A DNA stretch of 64,000 nt from JAVJSD01 sp040219575. Its GTDB lineage: Bacteria; Planctomycetota; Planctomycetia; Pirellulales; Pirellulaceae. The stretch spans positions 1 to 64,000 of the forward strand of contig JAVJSD010000027.1 of the NCBI GenBank assembly GCA_040219575.1. The letters run 5' to 3'. Below are positions 1 through 11,200 of the stretch, in pieces. Every line of letters begins with the position of its first letter. Position 1 is the first letter of the stretch. The notes beneath the pieces were generated by a model that searched no databases, was not told the origin of the DNA, and saw nothing but the letters and a program-made list of their open reading frames with translations. Both the position numbers and the translations under genes were made by a program.

Positions 1-1
1 T

Positions 2-79
2 GAAATCCTGCGGCAGTTGGGCCTGCCGTCACCTGCTCAACGCTTACGAACCCGCCTACCACGCGCCCCTACGCGCTAA
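2..79 (+). CDS. possible 3' end of a gene entering from the left edge
   Basis: Reading from base 2 gives 25 codons ending in TAA at 77-79, beginning EILRQLGLPSPA. This loosely resembles the C-terminal tail of IS91-type transposases (an 'I-L-x-x-L-G-L-P' ending followed by a Pro/Arg-rich tail), but it is too short to decide. A second frame (from base 3) is also open for a similar distance. No feature is evident from 80 to 230. Confidence 0.2.
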   Translation, partial: EILRQLGLPSPAQRLRTRLPRAPTR

Positions 80-230
80 CGACGACGACCCGCGGCGCAG
101 CGCGCGCATGGTTGCGGAAAATCAGGTTAAACGAGTCGATCGCAATGGATGCTCGTGATGCAGCGCTCCTTCACGGCCGAGGGCGGCCATGCTACGGAAA
201 TCGACGCCGGCGGGCGTCGCGCCGGGCGAA

Positions 231-1871
231 TCAGTTCGCGGCCAGCGCTTCCTGGGCGTCGACGGCGCCGTTGTCGTCGGCGTCGAGGCGGTCGAATTCG
301 GCGAGCTCGCCCAGGAACTCGCGGCGGGTGACTTCGCCGTCTTCGTTGCGATCCATCCGCGAGAACCAGGGAGGTCCGCCGACGGTGCGGGTTCTGGCGG
401 CGGTTTGCTGCATCGTCGCCACGTTCACCACGCCGAAGCGCGGCGCGCCGCGGGCGACCTCCAGCCGCCACGTCTGCGGGATCTCGTCGGCGGCGACCAG
501 TTGGTCGTCGTCCTCATCCCAGGCGCCGATCTTGTCGCGCCCGGCGGCCACTTCGCGGGGCGAGAGCCGGCCGTCGCGGTTGGCGTCGAGAATGTCGAAC
601 AGGCGGTTTCCCTGATCGCTGATCGTCAGCAGCGTCCGAGCGCGGGCGGCCTCAGCGAGCCGCTCGAAGTACGCGACGAACTCCTTTTCGAAGACCTTCT
701 CGTCGCCGTCGGCGTCGATCAGTTGGAAGGCGTCGCGGAGCGTTCGATTATTCTCGACTTCCGCCTTGTCGAGGTAGCCGTTGTTGTCGCGATCCAGCGC
801 GCCGAACTGCTGCTCGAAGATCGACGCGACGACGCTGGTCGAGGCGCCGCTCGATGTACTGAATTCGAGCTGCTGCTTGTCGAGCGCGAGCACGGCGTCG
901 GCCTGGCCCCCTTCGCGCACGCCATCCACCAGGTCCTTGGCGGCCGGCGCGACCGTGACTTCCACGGTGCGTTGCTCCTGGCGTTTTTTCCCCAACCGCA
1001 CGACGACCAGAATATGCGGCGAGTCGCCGCGGAAGAGGCGCCGCAACTCGTCGAAATCGAGCTGGCCGTTTCCGTCGAGGTCGAGTGTTGCGAAACGATC
1101 GCCGCCGCTCTTTAGTTCCTCCCGGCTGAGCTGGCCGTCTTTCTCGCCGCCGTCGTATTGCTCGATGATGCGGCGCACCAACCACGTCGGCGACGAGTCG
1201 CCGCCGAGATCGAGGAACGGGCCGGCAACGTTCGGCGCGCCGCCGGATCGACGGGCCAGTCGGTAGTATGGGCTTTGCAGCGGCTGCAGTTCACCGCGGC
1301 TGATCACGCCGTCGTCGTCGAGGTCGAATTTGAGCATGTCGGATGAGAGGACGAACTCCTCGGCGGACAGCTTGCCGTCTTCGTCCACGTCGAGTTGCTC
1401 CATCAGCGCCGAATCTCCCGACGGCGCCGGATTCGCCGCGAAGCCGCCGCGGGCCGATTGGTTTCGCCCGGCGATGGTCACCGACAGGGAGTCGCCGACG
1501 GTCCGCTGCAGATAGTCGGCGAATTCGTCGGGCGTGACCCGTCCGTCGCGCGGCGCGGAATCGGCGGCGCGGGCGACCTCGGCGCGTCCCCCGACGATCG
1601 GCAATCCTGTTTGCAGCAACTGCTGCCGCGTCGGCACGGCGTCGATCTCCGCGCCCATGAGCGCTCCGTCGTCGTTGCGGTCGAGATCGGCGAACAGTTT
1701 CTGGACGAACTTGCTCCAGGCCGCCTGGTGGCTCTCGCCGTCGATGGTGACGCGCAGCTGGATGACCAGCGGCCCGGCGTCGGAAAGGTACAGCAGCATC
1801 CGCGCGTCGTCGGCGCGGGCCGCGCCGCAGGAAAGCAGCACCAGGGTCGTTAAGGCGATACGCGCGGCCAT
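231..1871 (-). CDS. secreted multi-EF-hand calcium-binding protein
   Basis: 546 residues. A short hydrophobic N-terminal segment (MAARIALTTLVLLSCGAARA) reads as a signal peptide. The rest is dominated by about ten EF-hand-like loops of the DxDxDG type, e.g. DRNDDGALMGAE, DVDEDGKLSAEE, DLDDDGVISRGE, DLDGNGQLDFDE, DRNEDGEVTRRE and DADDNGAVDAQE. Several others are degenerate (DADGDEKVFEKE, DEDDDQLVAADE), so not all need bind calcium. The ATG at 1871 is preferred over the GTG nine bases upstream because an AGGAG-like site lies eight bases before it. It is the last gene of a minus-strand series after DUF1549/1553 and DUF1501, an order common in planctomycetes. The likely role is an exported calcium-binding or scaffold protein; no catalytic domain is visible. 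Confidence 0.8.
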   Translation of the reverse strand: MAARIALTTLVLLSCGAARADDARMLLYLSDAGPLVIQLRVTIDGESHQAAWSKFVQKLFADLDRNDDGALMGAEIDAVPTRQQLLQTGLPIVGGRAEVARAADSAPRDGRVTPDEFADYLQRTVGDSLSVTIAGRNQSARGGFAANPAPSGDSALMEQLDVDEDGKLSAEEFVLSSDMLKFDLDDDGVISRGELQPLQSPYYRLARRSGGAPNVAGPFLDLGGDSSPTWLVRRIIEQYDGGEKDGQLSREELKSGGDRFATLDLDGNGQLDFDELRRLFRGDSPHILVVVRLGKKRQEQRTVEVTVAPAAKDLVDGVREGGQADAVLALDKQQLEFSTSSGASTSVVASIFEQQFGALDRDNNGYLDKAEVENNRTLRDAFQLIDADGDEKVFEKEFVAYFERLAEAARARTLLTISDQGNRLFDILDANRDGRLSPREVAAGRDKIGAWDEDDDQLVAADEIPQTWRLEVARGAPRFGVVNVATMQQTAARTRTVGGPPWFSRMDRNEDGEVTRREFLGELAEFDRLDADDNGAVDAQEALAAN

Positions 1872-2025
1872 CAGATACACTCCTGCTGAGTTGCTTGCTT
1901 ATTCGGTCCGGCATTGCCAGATGCGATCCGTCAAACCCGATGAACGCCTCTCCCTTGCGGGCGCGGCGGGCTCGGGCGTATGCGGCGAGCCCGCTGCGCC
2001 AGCAAGGAGTCCGCGAGACCGACTT

Positions 2026-2046
2026 TGAAATGCGGGCCTCATTTCA
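2026..2046 (-). terminator. hairpin after the DUF1501 gene
   Basis: TGAAATG and CATTTCA form a perfect 7-bp stem around a 7-base loop, ten bases downstream of the DUF1501 stop codon in its direction of transcription. There is no clear U-tract, so this is only a weak terminator candidate. Confidence 0.3.
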
Positions 2047-2055
2047 GTGAGATGA

Positions 2056-3405
2056 TTAATTCAATATCTCCTCGATCGGTTTCGCTTCCGGGTCGGCCAG
2101 GCGAATCGGCCGGCCGACGTTCGACATGTTCTGCTCCATCGGATCGACCTCCACCGCCTTGCAGATCGTGGCCAGCAGATCGGCCACGGCCACGGGGCGG
2201 TCCTCCACGGTTTCGCCGTCGGCGCTGGTCTTGCCGACGACCTGTCCACCCTTGACGCCGCCGCCGCATAGCACGGTCGACCAGGCGGCGGGGAAATGGT
2301 CGCGGCCCGAATTGCCATTGATCTTCGGGGTGCGGCCGAATTCACCCATCCAGACGATCAGCGTGGAGTCGAGCAGGCCGCGGTCCTTGAGATCGCTGAT
2401 CAACGTCGCCCAGCCCGGGTCGAGCACGCCGCAGAGGTTCTTCAGCGCATTGAAATTATCGTTGTGTGTATCCCAACCGAAGACTTGTTGGTTGGGAATC
2501 TGCGTCAACGACACCTCGACGAACGGCACGCCGCGCTCGACGAGGCGGCGGGCGAGCAGGCAGCCTTGCCCGAACTGGTTGCGTCCGTAGGCGTCGCGCA
2601 GCTCGTCGGCCTCCTGGTCCAGGTCGAAGGCCGAGACGGCGCTGCTGCGCATCATGCGGACCGCTTTGCGATACGCCTCCTGGTGGCTTTCGGCCAGCGA
2701 CGTCCCCCGGCTGGCGAGAAAGTCGCTTTCGAAACCGTGCAGCAGGTCGAGCCGGGCGTCGGCCTGTTCGATCGAAACCCCACTTGGCAATTCCAGGTTC
2801 TTGACGCTCAAACTCTGCGCGTAGTCGCCGCCGGGCCGTTGCGCGACGCCCAGGTTCCCGCCGCCGACGACCAGCGGCGCGTGCTGCGGTCCCAGAAACC
2901 CCGGCCCATACGCGGCGGGACTGAGAAACTGGTAGGGCGAAATGCTGACGTAGTTCGGCAGTTCGGCCTCGTCGCTGCCGAGTTGCTTGCTCAGCACCGA
3001 GCCGAGCGTGGGGAACTGAATCGGTCCCTGCGAGCGGTACCCCGTGCGAAGATGATACGTGGCCCGCGTGTGATCGCCTTCCTTGGTGCTCATCGAGCGG
3101 ACGACCGCGGCGTGGTGCATTTGGCCGGCGAGCTGGGGCAGGTGCTCGCTGATGCGCACGCCGGCGGCGCTGGTCTCGATCGGTTTGAACTCGCCGCCGT
3201 TGGCGTGCTCGGGTTTCATGTCGAAGGTGTCGGTCTGGCTGGGACCACCGGTCATCCACAACAGGATGCAGGCCCGTTTGCGGTGCGGCGCATCCGCCGC
3301 CCGCGCCGCCAGCAGCGGCAGCCAGCCCGAAGCGCTCGCGCCGGCGAAGCTGGCGGCGGCCAGTTTGAAAACGTCTCGACGAGAGAATGTGGTGCGACGT
3401 GACAT
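2056..3405 (-). CDS. DUF1501 domain-containing exported protein
   Basis: 449 residues when started at the ATG at 3405. This start exposes a twin-arginine type leader (SRRDVFKLAAAS followed by a hydrophobic Ala/Leu-rich stretch and an Ala-rich cleavage region), implying Tat export. The body shows DUF1501 hallmarks (alkaline-phosphatase-like fold, function unknown): ACILLWMTGGPSQTDTFDMKPEH near the N-terminus, HLPQLAGQMHHAAVVRSMSTKEGDHTRA, then GWDTHNDN and a C-terminal VWMGEFGRTPKINGNSGRDHF block. In planctomycetes DUF1501 proteins are almost always encoded next to DUF1549/DUF1553 proteins, as here, which suggests a joint but unproven role in the periplasm. The 146-bp gap to the upstream gene carries a hairpin repeat. 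Confidence 0.9.
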   Translation of the reverse strand: MSRRTTFSRRDVFKLAAASFAGASASGWLPLLAARAADAPHRKRACILLWMTGGPSQTDTFDMKPEHANGGEFKPIETSAAGVRISEHLPQLAGQMHHAAVVRSMSTKEGDHTRATYHLRTGYRSQGPIQFPTLGSVLSKQLGSDEAELPNYVSISPYQFLSPAAYGPGFLGPQHAPLVVGGGNLGVAQRPGGDYAQSLSVKNLELPSGVSIEQADARLDLLHGFESDFLASRGTSLAESHQEAYRKAVRMMRSSAVSAFDLDQEADELRDAYGRNQFGQGCLLARRLVERGVPFVEVSLTQIPNQQVFGWDTHNDNFNALKNLCGVLDPGWATLISDLKDRGLLDSTLIVWMGEFGRTPKINGNSGRDHFPAAWSTVLCGGGVKGGQVVGKTSADGETVEDRPVAVADLLATICKAVEVDPMEQNMSNVGRPIRLADPEAKPIEEILN

Positions 3406-3468
3406 GGCTGCTTGCGCCTCCCCGCGATTGGACTTTGCCTGGAAACGTTTTGAATGCAACGAAGCTTG

Positions 3469-3533
3469 GTAGCGGAACTCGCCAGAGTTCCGAGTTTGTT
3501 GACCGTTCTCGGAAGTCTGGCGACTTCCGCTAC
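3469..3533. repeat. paired REP-like hairpin repeats between DUF1549 and DUF1501 genes
   Basis: Two 25-base elements face each other (3469-3493 and 3509-3533). Each begins at its outer end with GTAGCGGAA and folds on itself: GGAACTC pairs with GAGTTCC in one, and GGAAGTC pairs with GACTTCC in the other. The two copies differ at paired positions, i.e. a compensatory change. The same element recurs near 33.8 kb and 43.1-43.2 kb. Confidence 0.75.
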
Positions 3534-3550
3534 TACGATTCAGACGGAGC

Positions 3551-5155
3551 CTAGTGATTGAACAGGAATTCGCTGCTGTTGAGCAGCATCCAGAACACGT
3601 CGGCCAGCGCTTGGCGCCGCTGGTCGTCGTCGCTGCTTTTCTCCACGTATTCGGCAAGGCGGCTAAGCTCCTCGGCGCGCGGCGGCCGACTGAGCGTGGC
3701 CAGAAACAGCGTCTCGATCCGGCCTTCCGTATCGAGCAGCGGATAGTCGAGCACGGCGGCCAGCGTCTTGCTCTGCTCGACGTTCGTCGCCCCGGCGACG
3801 AGTCGGCCGTTCATCATCGCCAGGGCTTGCAGGATGGTCGTCTGCGTTTCGGTCGGTGCATCGCTGTCGTTGGCGAACAGCTCCAGAAACTCGCTCCGCG
3901 GGTCGCCCACGCCGATGGCGAATCCGCGCTGTGGAGAAAACGGCTCGTGCCGGCCGGTCGCCCGCAGCAGGCTGTCGTACAGTTGTTCCGGCGTCATCCC
4001 GCGCACCGCCATCCGCGCGAACCGCCGCGGGTCGGACTGGCTTTCGTCGGTCTTCATGCTGGTCCGCTGGTAGGCGTCGCTGGCGGTGATCGCCCGAATC
4101 AGAAACTTCATGTCGAACTCGGCGGCGGCGAGTTCCTTGGCCAGCGCGTCGAGGATTTCGGGATGGCTCGCCGCGTTGTGCGGTCCGAAGTCGTCGATCG
4201 GGTCGACGAGCCCGATGCCGAAGAAGTGCCCCCACAGGCGATTCGCCGCGGTGCGGGTGAAGTAGGGGTTGTCCGCCGACGCGACCCACTCGGCGAGCGT
4301 CGTGCGGGGCCCCTGGCGGAAGCGGAAACGCGGCGGACTGTCGTCGAGAAAGGCGGCCTGCACCACCTTGTCGGTGTCGGGAACCGCGATCTCGCGGCGG
4401 TCGGGCAACTCCCGCACGCCGCCGAAGACGCCCTGCTCGGGATTGCGGCGTTCGATGCCGGCGAAGAAGGCGGCGAAACTCCAGAACTCCTCCTGCTTCC
4501 AATCGTCGAACGGATGATCGTGGCACTGAGCGCACTCGATGCGAACGCCCAGGAACATCCGTGCGGTGGCGGCCGCCAGGCTTTCGGGGGCGATCTGTTT
4601 CGCCTGATAGAAGGCGACGGGCGACGCCGTGCCGGTGGCGGCGACGTACACGTTGCGACCGCCCTCGTCCGGAGTTTCGAACGAGAACGTGAGAATCTCA
4701 CGGACCATGTCGTCGTAGCGGGCGTCTTCGCGCAGCTTCTCGCGCAGCCAGGCCTCGAAGCCCGGCACGAGCAGCCGCACTTGAATGTCGGAGTCCGCCT
4801 CGGGCATCAGGGCGGAGCGCCACTTGTTGGCGAAGTTGGTGATGTAGGCGGGGCTTTCGAGCAGACGGTCGACCACCCGGCGGCGTTTGTCGGGCGAGTT
4901 GTCGGCGAGAAACGCGCGGACCTCGCTGACGGTCGGAATCTTGCCGGCGATGTCGAGGTGCACGCGCCGCAAGAACTCCGCATCGTCGGCGATCGGCGCG
5001 GGCGTGACGCGTTCTTGCTTCCATTGGGCGGCGAGGTGCTCGTCGATGACGGCCGCCACGCGCGTCACGTCGTCGCGCGTGGTCTCCGCCGAACAAGCGA
5101 CGTCGGCCATCCCGAAGAACAGGCAGGCGACGAACATCGGCATGTTGAACTTCAT
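3551..5155 (-). CDS. DUF1549 / DUF1553 domain-containing protein
   Basis: 534 residues from the ATG at 5155, which gives a signal peptide (MKFNMPMFVACLFFGMADVACSAE). The N-terminal part is DUF1549-like (DDAEFLRRVHLDIAGKIPTV, then RVVDRLLESPAYITNFANKWR). The centre has ECAQCHDHPFDDWKQEEFW, a cytochrome-c-like C-x-x-C-H that is conserved in this planctomycete family. The C-terminal part is DUF1553-like (TRTAANRLWGHFFGIGLVDP, EQLYDSLLRATGR, ALAMMNG). Usual members reach 700-1000 residues with extra cytochrome or LamG modules; this one is the compact form. Function is unknown; co-occurrence with DUF1501 suggests a shared exported complex. It lies 71 bp after the M56/WD40 gene on the same strand and may be co-transcribed with it. 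Confidence 0.9.
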   Translation of the reverse strand: MKFNMPMFVACLFFGMADVACSAETTRDDVTRVAAVIDEHLAAQWKQERVTPAPIADDAEFLRRVHLDIAGKIPTVSEVRAFLADNSPDKRRRVVDRLLESPAYITNFANKWRSALMPEADSDIQVRLLVPGFEAWLREKLREDARYDDMVREILTFSFETPDEGGRNVYVAATGTASPVAFYQAKQIAPESLAAATARMFLGVRIECAQCHDHPFDDWKQEEFWSFAAFFAGIERRNPEQGVFGGVRELPDRREIAVPDTDKVVQAAFLDDSPPRFRFRQGPRTTLAEWVASADNPYFTRTAANRLWGHFFGIGLVDPIDDFGPHNAASHPEILDALAKELAAAEFDMKFLIRAITASDAYQRTSMKTDESQSDPRRFARMAVRGMTPEQLYDSLLRATGRHEPFSPQRGFAIGVGDPRSEFLELFANDSDAPTETQTTILQALAMMNGRLVAGATNVEQSKTLAAVLDYPLLDTEGRIETLFLATLSRPPRAEELSRLAEYVEKSSDDDQRRQALADVFWMLLNSSEFLFNH

Positions 5156-5226
5156 GACGTTCTCTCCGTTCAGACAAGAGGCGAACCGAGCGTGCGATGT
5201 GAACGAGCAGAAAAGAGAATGGGTTG

Positions 5227-8200
5227 CTACGGGGTTGTCGTCTCTTCTTCTTGAGAATCCTGTTCGATCGACCACAGCTTGGCGGTTCCGTCGGCGCTGG
5301 CGGTGGCGAGCGTCTGTCCGTCTGGGGAAAAGGCGATCGAAAAGATGTTGGCGTCGTGCGCGTCGACCTGCGCGATCAAGTGCGAAGTGTCTGGATCGAT
5401 GACCGTGATGATGCCCGAATCGGTGGAAGAGCTGGCGACCAGCCGCTGGGCGTCGGGCGAGAACATGATCGACCGCGTCCCGCGCAGCCGGTCGAATTTG
5501 GTCACCTGCTGGCCCGAGTCGACATTCCAGAGGGCGATTGCGAGATCGGCGGCGCGGGCGGCGAGCAGCTTGCCATCCGGTGAGAACGCCAGTCCGTTGG
5601 TCACTTCCTCGGAATCGGGAAGGGTCTTCAACAGTCTCCCTGTCTCTGCGTCCCAGAGTTTGACCGCCGTCTTCTGGCGGGTCTTCCAATCTCCACCGCC
5701 CGTCGCCAGCATCCGGCCGTCGGGAGAATACGCCACGCAGTAGAACGCCAGACCATCCTGGGAGCTGATGGAGAGCAATTGCTTGCCCTCGGCCGCGTTC
5801 CAGACAATTGTCTTTCCGTCATCGCCGGCGGTCGCCACGCGCCGGCCGTCGGGCGAGAACGAGATCATGCGAATGGACTTGGTGTGCCCCTTCAGCGTCG
5901 CCTCGAGTTCGCGACGCTCGACGTTCCAGAGCTTGAGCGCGGCGCCGGACCCAATCGCCAGGCGGCGCCCGTCCGGCGAGAACGCGCTGCACATCACGAG
6001 GTCGTGGCCGACGTCGATGGAAACCGGGTCTTTGAGCGTGTGGGCGTCGTAGAGCAGGACTCGACGCTCCTTGTTTCTGCCTCCGACGGCCAGCCGCTTT
6101 CCATCCGGAGAGAAAGTCGCGCACCAGACTTGTTCGAAGGAGGGCGTCAGCGTGCGCCGCAGCACCAACTTGGCGGTGGGCGTCAAACCGGGGACGCGCC
6201 ACTGCCGCACCAGGTCGGCGGATGAATCGCTGAGCTCTCGATCGAGATTCCAGCGCCGCACCATGCCGTCCGCGCCGGCCGTGACAATGCTCACTGCGTC
6301 CGGCGACAGCGCGAGCGCCGTCACGCGATTCTTCTCCGGCGACTCCGCGGAATGGGTCGCCAGCCGAATGGGCGACGCGTCGTCCCGCAGGTCCCACTTG
6401 TAGACGGCCCCGTCAAGACCGCCGGTCAGCAGATGACGGCCGTCCGGCGTAGCGCACGCGCCGGTGATGCGCGCGGTGTGCGCCGTCTTCCGCCAGATGA
6501 GTTCGCCCGTTTCCACGTCCCACTGCGCCAGTGCGGCGTTGTTCTGACCGGTGAACAGCGATTCGCCGTCGGCCGAAAACGTGATGGCGGACATTTGCGA
6601 CCCGACCGAGATCGTCTTCAGGCTGTTGCCCGTGTCCACGTCCCACAGCATCGCGTCAAGCTGACCGCCCGAAGCGATCAGCTTGCCGTCGGGCGAGTAC
6701 GCGATCGACCAAATGCTGCGGCGATGTCCCTCGAGTCGGCGAAGCAGTCGGCCGGCGTTCAGATCCCAGATGACGATGCTCTTATCGAATCCGCCGGTCG
6801 CCGCCTGCGACCCGTCGGGCGACACCGCCACGCACCGCAACTCGTCGCTGTGACCCGTAAGCTGCCTCAGTTCACCACCCGACGCGACGTCCCACACGCG
6901 CACCATCCTGTCGCTCCCGCACGAGACCGCCCTGCGGCCGTTGGGCGTGAACGCGATTCCTGTGTGCTTGACGCCCTGGGGCGCATCAAACTCTCGAATG
7001 AGCGAACCGCTAGACAAGTCGAACAGCTTGATGTATCCCGTGCCGGAGCAGAGGACCGATTCTCCATCGGGCGAGACCGCCGCATCAACCACATATCGGC
7101 CGGCGTGAAGATCGAGCAGACTGCCTTTGGGGGCGGTCGGCCAAAGGCGTATCGAGCCGTCGCGGCTGAGACTGGCCAGCAGCGATCCGTCGGCCGAACA
7201 CGCCACCGCGAACACGAGCTCCGTGTGTCCGGCGTATTGCAGCGTGGCCTTTCCGGTTTCGAAATCGAAGACCGTGATCGCCCCCGTCGTATCCCCAAAG
7301 GCGGCTTGGCGGCCGTCGGGAAAGGATGCGACCGCGGTGATCGTGCGGCCCGCGAACAAACGCGTCGCCTCTTCGTTGGTCGCGAGATCCCACCGTCGCG
7401 TGGCGCCCGATCCGAACGAGACCAAATGATTCCCCGTCTTTTCGAAGAACACGCCCTTCACCTCGTGCGGGTGACTCCCGAGGGTGCGCAGTTCACGGCC
7501 GGTCTTCGTCTCCCACAGTTTTACCTCGCCCGGAGTTCGCCACTCCTTCCAGTTGCCGGTCGAGGTCGCGAACGTCTCCCCGTCGGGAGAGAAGGCGACG
7601 CCGCTGATCGGCAGCGACTGCTCGGGGGTGGCATGCAGCGACTTCTGCGTTTTCAGATCCCAGATGCGGGCCGTCTTGTCCCAACCACACGACGCCAGAC
7701 GCTTTCCGTCGGACGAGAAGACGACTTGCCGCACGCCCTCGGAATGGCCCAGCAGGTCGCACCGTTTTTCGCTCGTTTCGACGTCCCACAGGCTGAGGTT
7801 GAGCTTCGTTCCGTACGTGCCGACGGCCAGCGTTCTTCCGTCCGGGGAAAACTCGATGTCGGAGATGGGGGCGTTGAGGCCGGCGATCGTTTTCAGCATC
7901 TTTCCGCTGCGCAGATCGCGCAGCATGACCGTCTTGTCCTGACCGGCGGCCGCCAACAGGGTTGCATCGGGCGACATGGCGATGGTGAGCAAGCGGTTTC
8001 CTTCGCCGTGAATCATCGCCAAGGCGGAGGCGACCGGCAGCGGCGGTCCCTTCGATTTCCAGAGCCGAATCGTGCGGTCGTAGCCGGCCGACGCCAACGC
8101 GCTGGTGTCGGGGGCGAAGCTGAGCGAAGCGACGACCTCGCTGTGTCCGCGCAGCGTCTGGCGGAGCGCGCCCGTGGCCGGGTCCCACAGTTTGATCTCG

Positions 8201-11200
8201 TTGTCGAAGCCGCCGCTGGCGAGCGTCGAACCGCCCGCTGAAAAAGCGAGGCACCACACCATGTCGCCGTGTCCGGTCAGCGAGCGGACTTCGGCCTTCG
8301 TGCCGGGATTCCACAACTTGACCGTCTTGTCTTCACTGCCGCTGGCGAGCAACGTGCCGTCGGGCGAAAACGCCACGCCGCGCACGGCGCCCTCATGGCC
8401 GAGCAGCTTTCCGATTTCCTTCTTCGACGCCAGGTCCCATAGCCTCACCGAGCGGTCGCTGCTGCCGGAAGCCAGGGTTTTGTCGTCGGGCGAGAAGGAG
8501 AGGCTGCGAACGGCGGCGTCGTGGCCGGCGAGCGAAGCCAGCGACTCGCCCGAGGCGGCGTCCCACAGACGAATCGTTTTGTCGTATCCGCCGCTGGCCA
8601 GCGTCTTGCCGTCGTGCGAGAAGGCGAGGGCGAACACCCAGTTCGTGTGGCCTTCCAGTTTGCGAACCAGTTCGCCGGTGTCGACGTTCCACAGACGCAC
8701 CGTGTCGTCGGCGGCGCCGCTGGCGAGCGTCGTTCCGTCGGGCGAGAACGCGATGGCCGACGCCACGTCGTCATGCCCGCGGAGGACGCGCCGCAGCGCG
8801 CCGCTGTCGGCGTCGCGGAGGCGAATCGTGAGGTCCTCGTGCGAGGTGGCGATCGTCGAACCGTCCGCCGACCAGGCGATGGCGAGAATCGGCTCCGGGC
8901 GATCCTCGACGACTTGCCGGCGAACCAGCGTCGCCAACGGCGTCTCTTCCGCCGCGTTCCACAGCTTGACGACGCGGTCGTCGCCGCCGGTGAGCAGTCG
9001 CGAACCGTCGGCGGAAACCGCCAACGCCCAGACCATTTGATCGTGGGCCTTGAACTCGCTCACCGGCTCGAAGGTGGAGAGGTCCCACGACTTGACCGTC
9101 TGGTTTGCTCCGGCCGCCAGCAAGGTCTTGCCGTCGGGAGTGAAGGCCAGCGTCGCCGCGAGTCCGGCGTCAACTCTCTCGGGGTACAGCAGGGTGGCGA
9201 TGACGTCGCCGCTCTCGGCGTTGTAGAGCTTGACGGCGCCGTCCCACAACGCGACGGCGACCATCTTGCCGTCGGGCGAGAAGGCGGTGCATTCACCTTC
9301 GCGCCCGGTCTCGATCGAGCGGCGAAGCTGGCCGGTTTCCAGATTCCAGATGCGCAGCGTCTTGTCGCGACCGCACGAGGCGAGCGATTTGCCGTCGGGG
9401 GAGAAGGCGACGAAGAACACCCAGTCGGTGTGGCCGTTGAGCGTCCGCACCAACTCGTGGGTATCGGTGTTGTAGAGTCGGATCGCCTTGTCGAGGCTGC
9501 CGGCGGCCAGCCGCGAACCGTCCGGTGAAAAGGCGACCGAGTTGATGGCGCTGCTGGAATCCGTCAGCGAGGCGACCGTCTCGCCCGTCGCCGGCTGGAT
9601 CAACTCCACTGTGTTGTTGAAGGTTCCGGCCGCCAACAGCTTGCCGTCGGGCGAGAAGGCCACGCTCCGCACGCCGCGCTGGTAGCGCAAAGTGAATACC
9701 TCGTCGCCCGATTCCAGGTTCCAGACCACCAGTTCGCCCGGCGTGCGGGCTTCGCCGCCGCCGCTGGCCGCAACCAGGCCGTCGGGAGAGAGCGCCACGC
9801 CGCGGATTTGCGCCGGCTCGTCGAGCAGCACAATCGCCTGATTCTCGAACTCGTAGGCTTCGCCGACGGAGAAGCCGCCCCGCGCGGCGATGCGGCTCGC
9901 CGGCGGTGAGGAACCGTCCGTCTTCTCGGTCTCTTTGTCCGTCTTCTTCTCCGCGGGGGACTCTTCGGCCGCCGCCGTCTTCTCCGCGGCTGTCGCTTCT
10001 TCGGCCGGCGCCGACCGGAGCGTCGGCAACAGCGGCGCGAGCGTTAGCGCGAAGACGAGGATGATGAGCTTGCCCGCACCCGAGAGTCCCAGCGACGCCC
10101 TGCCCCGCATGATGCGTTGCAGACGCCGCTTGACCGAGTCGAGATAGCCGATGCCGCACGCCGTCGGCGGCAGCGACGGGGCGGCCTCCGACAGGAAGTC
10201 GATCGCCTCGACCAGCGCCCGGGCGTAAACCGAGCGGCTCTCGGGCCGCTGCGCGATCACCCAGGCGTCGCAGCAATCTTCCTCGACGCGATGCACCTCG
10301 CGGCGCACCCACCACACCAGCGGGTTCCACCAGTGCAGACAAACGGCGAGCACCTCGAGCAGACGCACCCAGTGATCGCCGCGGCGATAGTGGGCCAGTT
10401 CGTGCAGCAGCAGCGTCTCGCGCGAACGGCGATCGAGCGACTCGGCCAGCTTGGCGGGAAACAGGATCGCCGGCCGCAGCCCGAGCGGCCAGAGCATGGG
10501 CGACACCGCACCCGAAACCAGATACACGCGAGGCGGCCGACGAACGCCAGCGGCTCGCGCCAGTTTCGAAACGTCCCACGCCAACTCGCGCGAGTCGCGC
10601 ATCGAACGGTGGAGCAGCCAGTGAAAGCGTCGAGCCCGGGTCAGCGTGATCAGCAACATGACCGCCGCCCCCGTCAACCAGATCGCGTTCACCAGCGTCA
10701 ACTGCCACTGCGGGTCAGCCAGGATGGAATAAGCGAAAGCGGCATCGGCGGCCTTCGCATCCTGCGCGGCTTCCTGGGGCGCGGCAGGCGACGGACGGGG
10801 CGGCGCCGCGAGCGTTTGCATTGGCGCTTGCGATTGCGCGCGAGCGACGTCGCGACGTGCGGCGCCCTCGGGCGAATCGCCTCCGTCTGCCGGTCGCTCG
10901 ATCACTACCTCGCCGCCGGACGGAAACACCACCACGTCGCCGGCCGGGGATGTTAAATGCCTGGCGTCGACGGGCGACGCGCCCGTGCCGATTTCGTTCG
11001 GCGGGTCAGCCGGCGGGGCAGCGGGCGGGGCAGCGGGCGGAACGTCGAGCGACTTGCTTTGGAGCGCGCTCTCCCCCGTGGCGGGCGACGCAGCGGCGGG
11101 CGACGCGGCGGCGGGGGACGCGGCGATGGGGGACTCCGCGCGCTGCTCGACGGCGGATGGCGGCGCAAGACGCGCGATCGGCAAGGGCAGTTCAAACAGC

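Noticed and set aside
2296..3402. Long plus-strand open frame opposite DUF1501 (368 codons)
   Set aside because: Antisense shadow of a gene with clear family motifs; high GC makes reverse frames open. No domain is recognisable.
6352..8241. 629-codon plus-strand open frame opposite the WD40 region
   Set aside because: Its Arg/Val/Gly-rich text is the antisense of repeated WD40 codons; no start site or motif.
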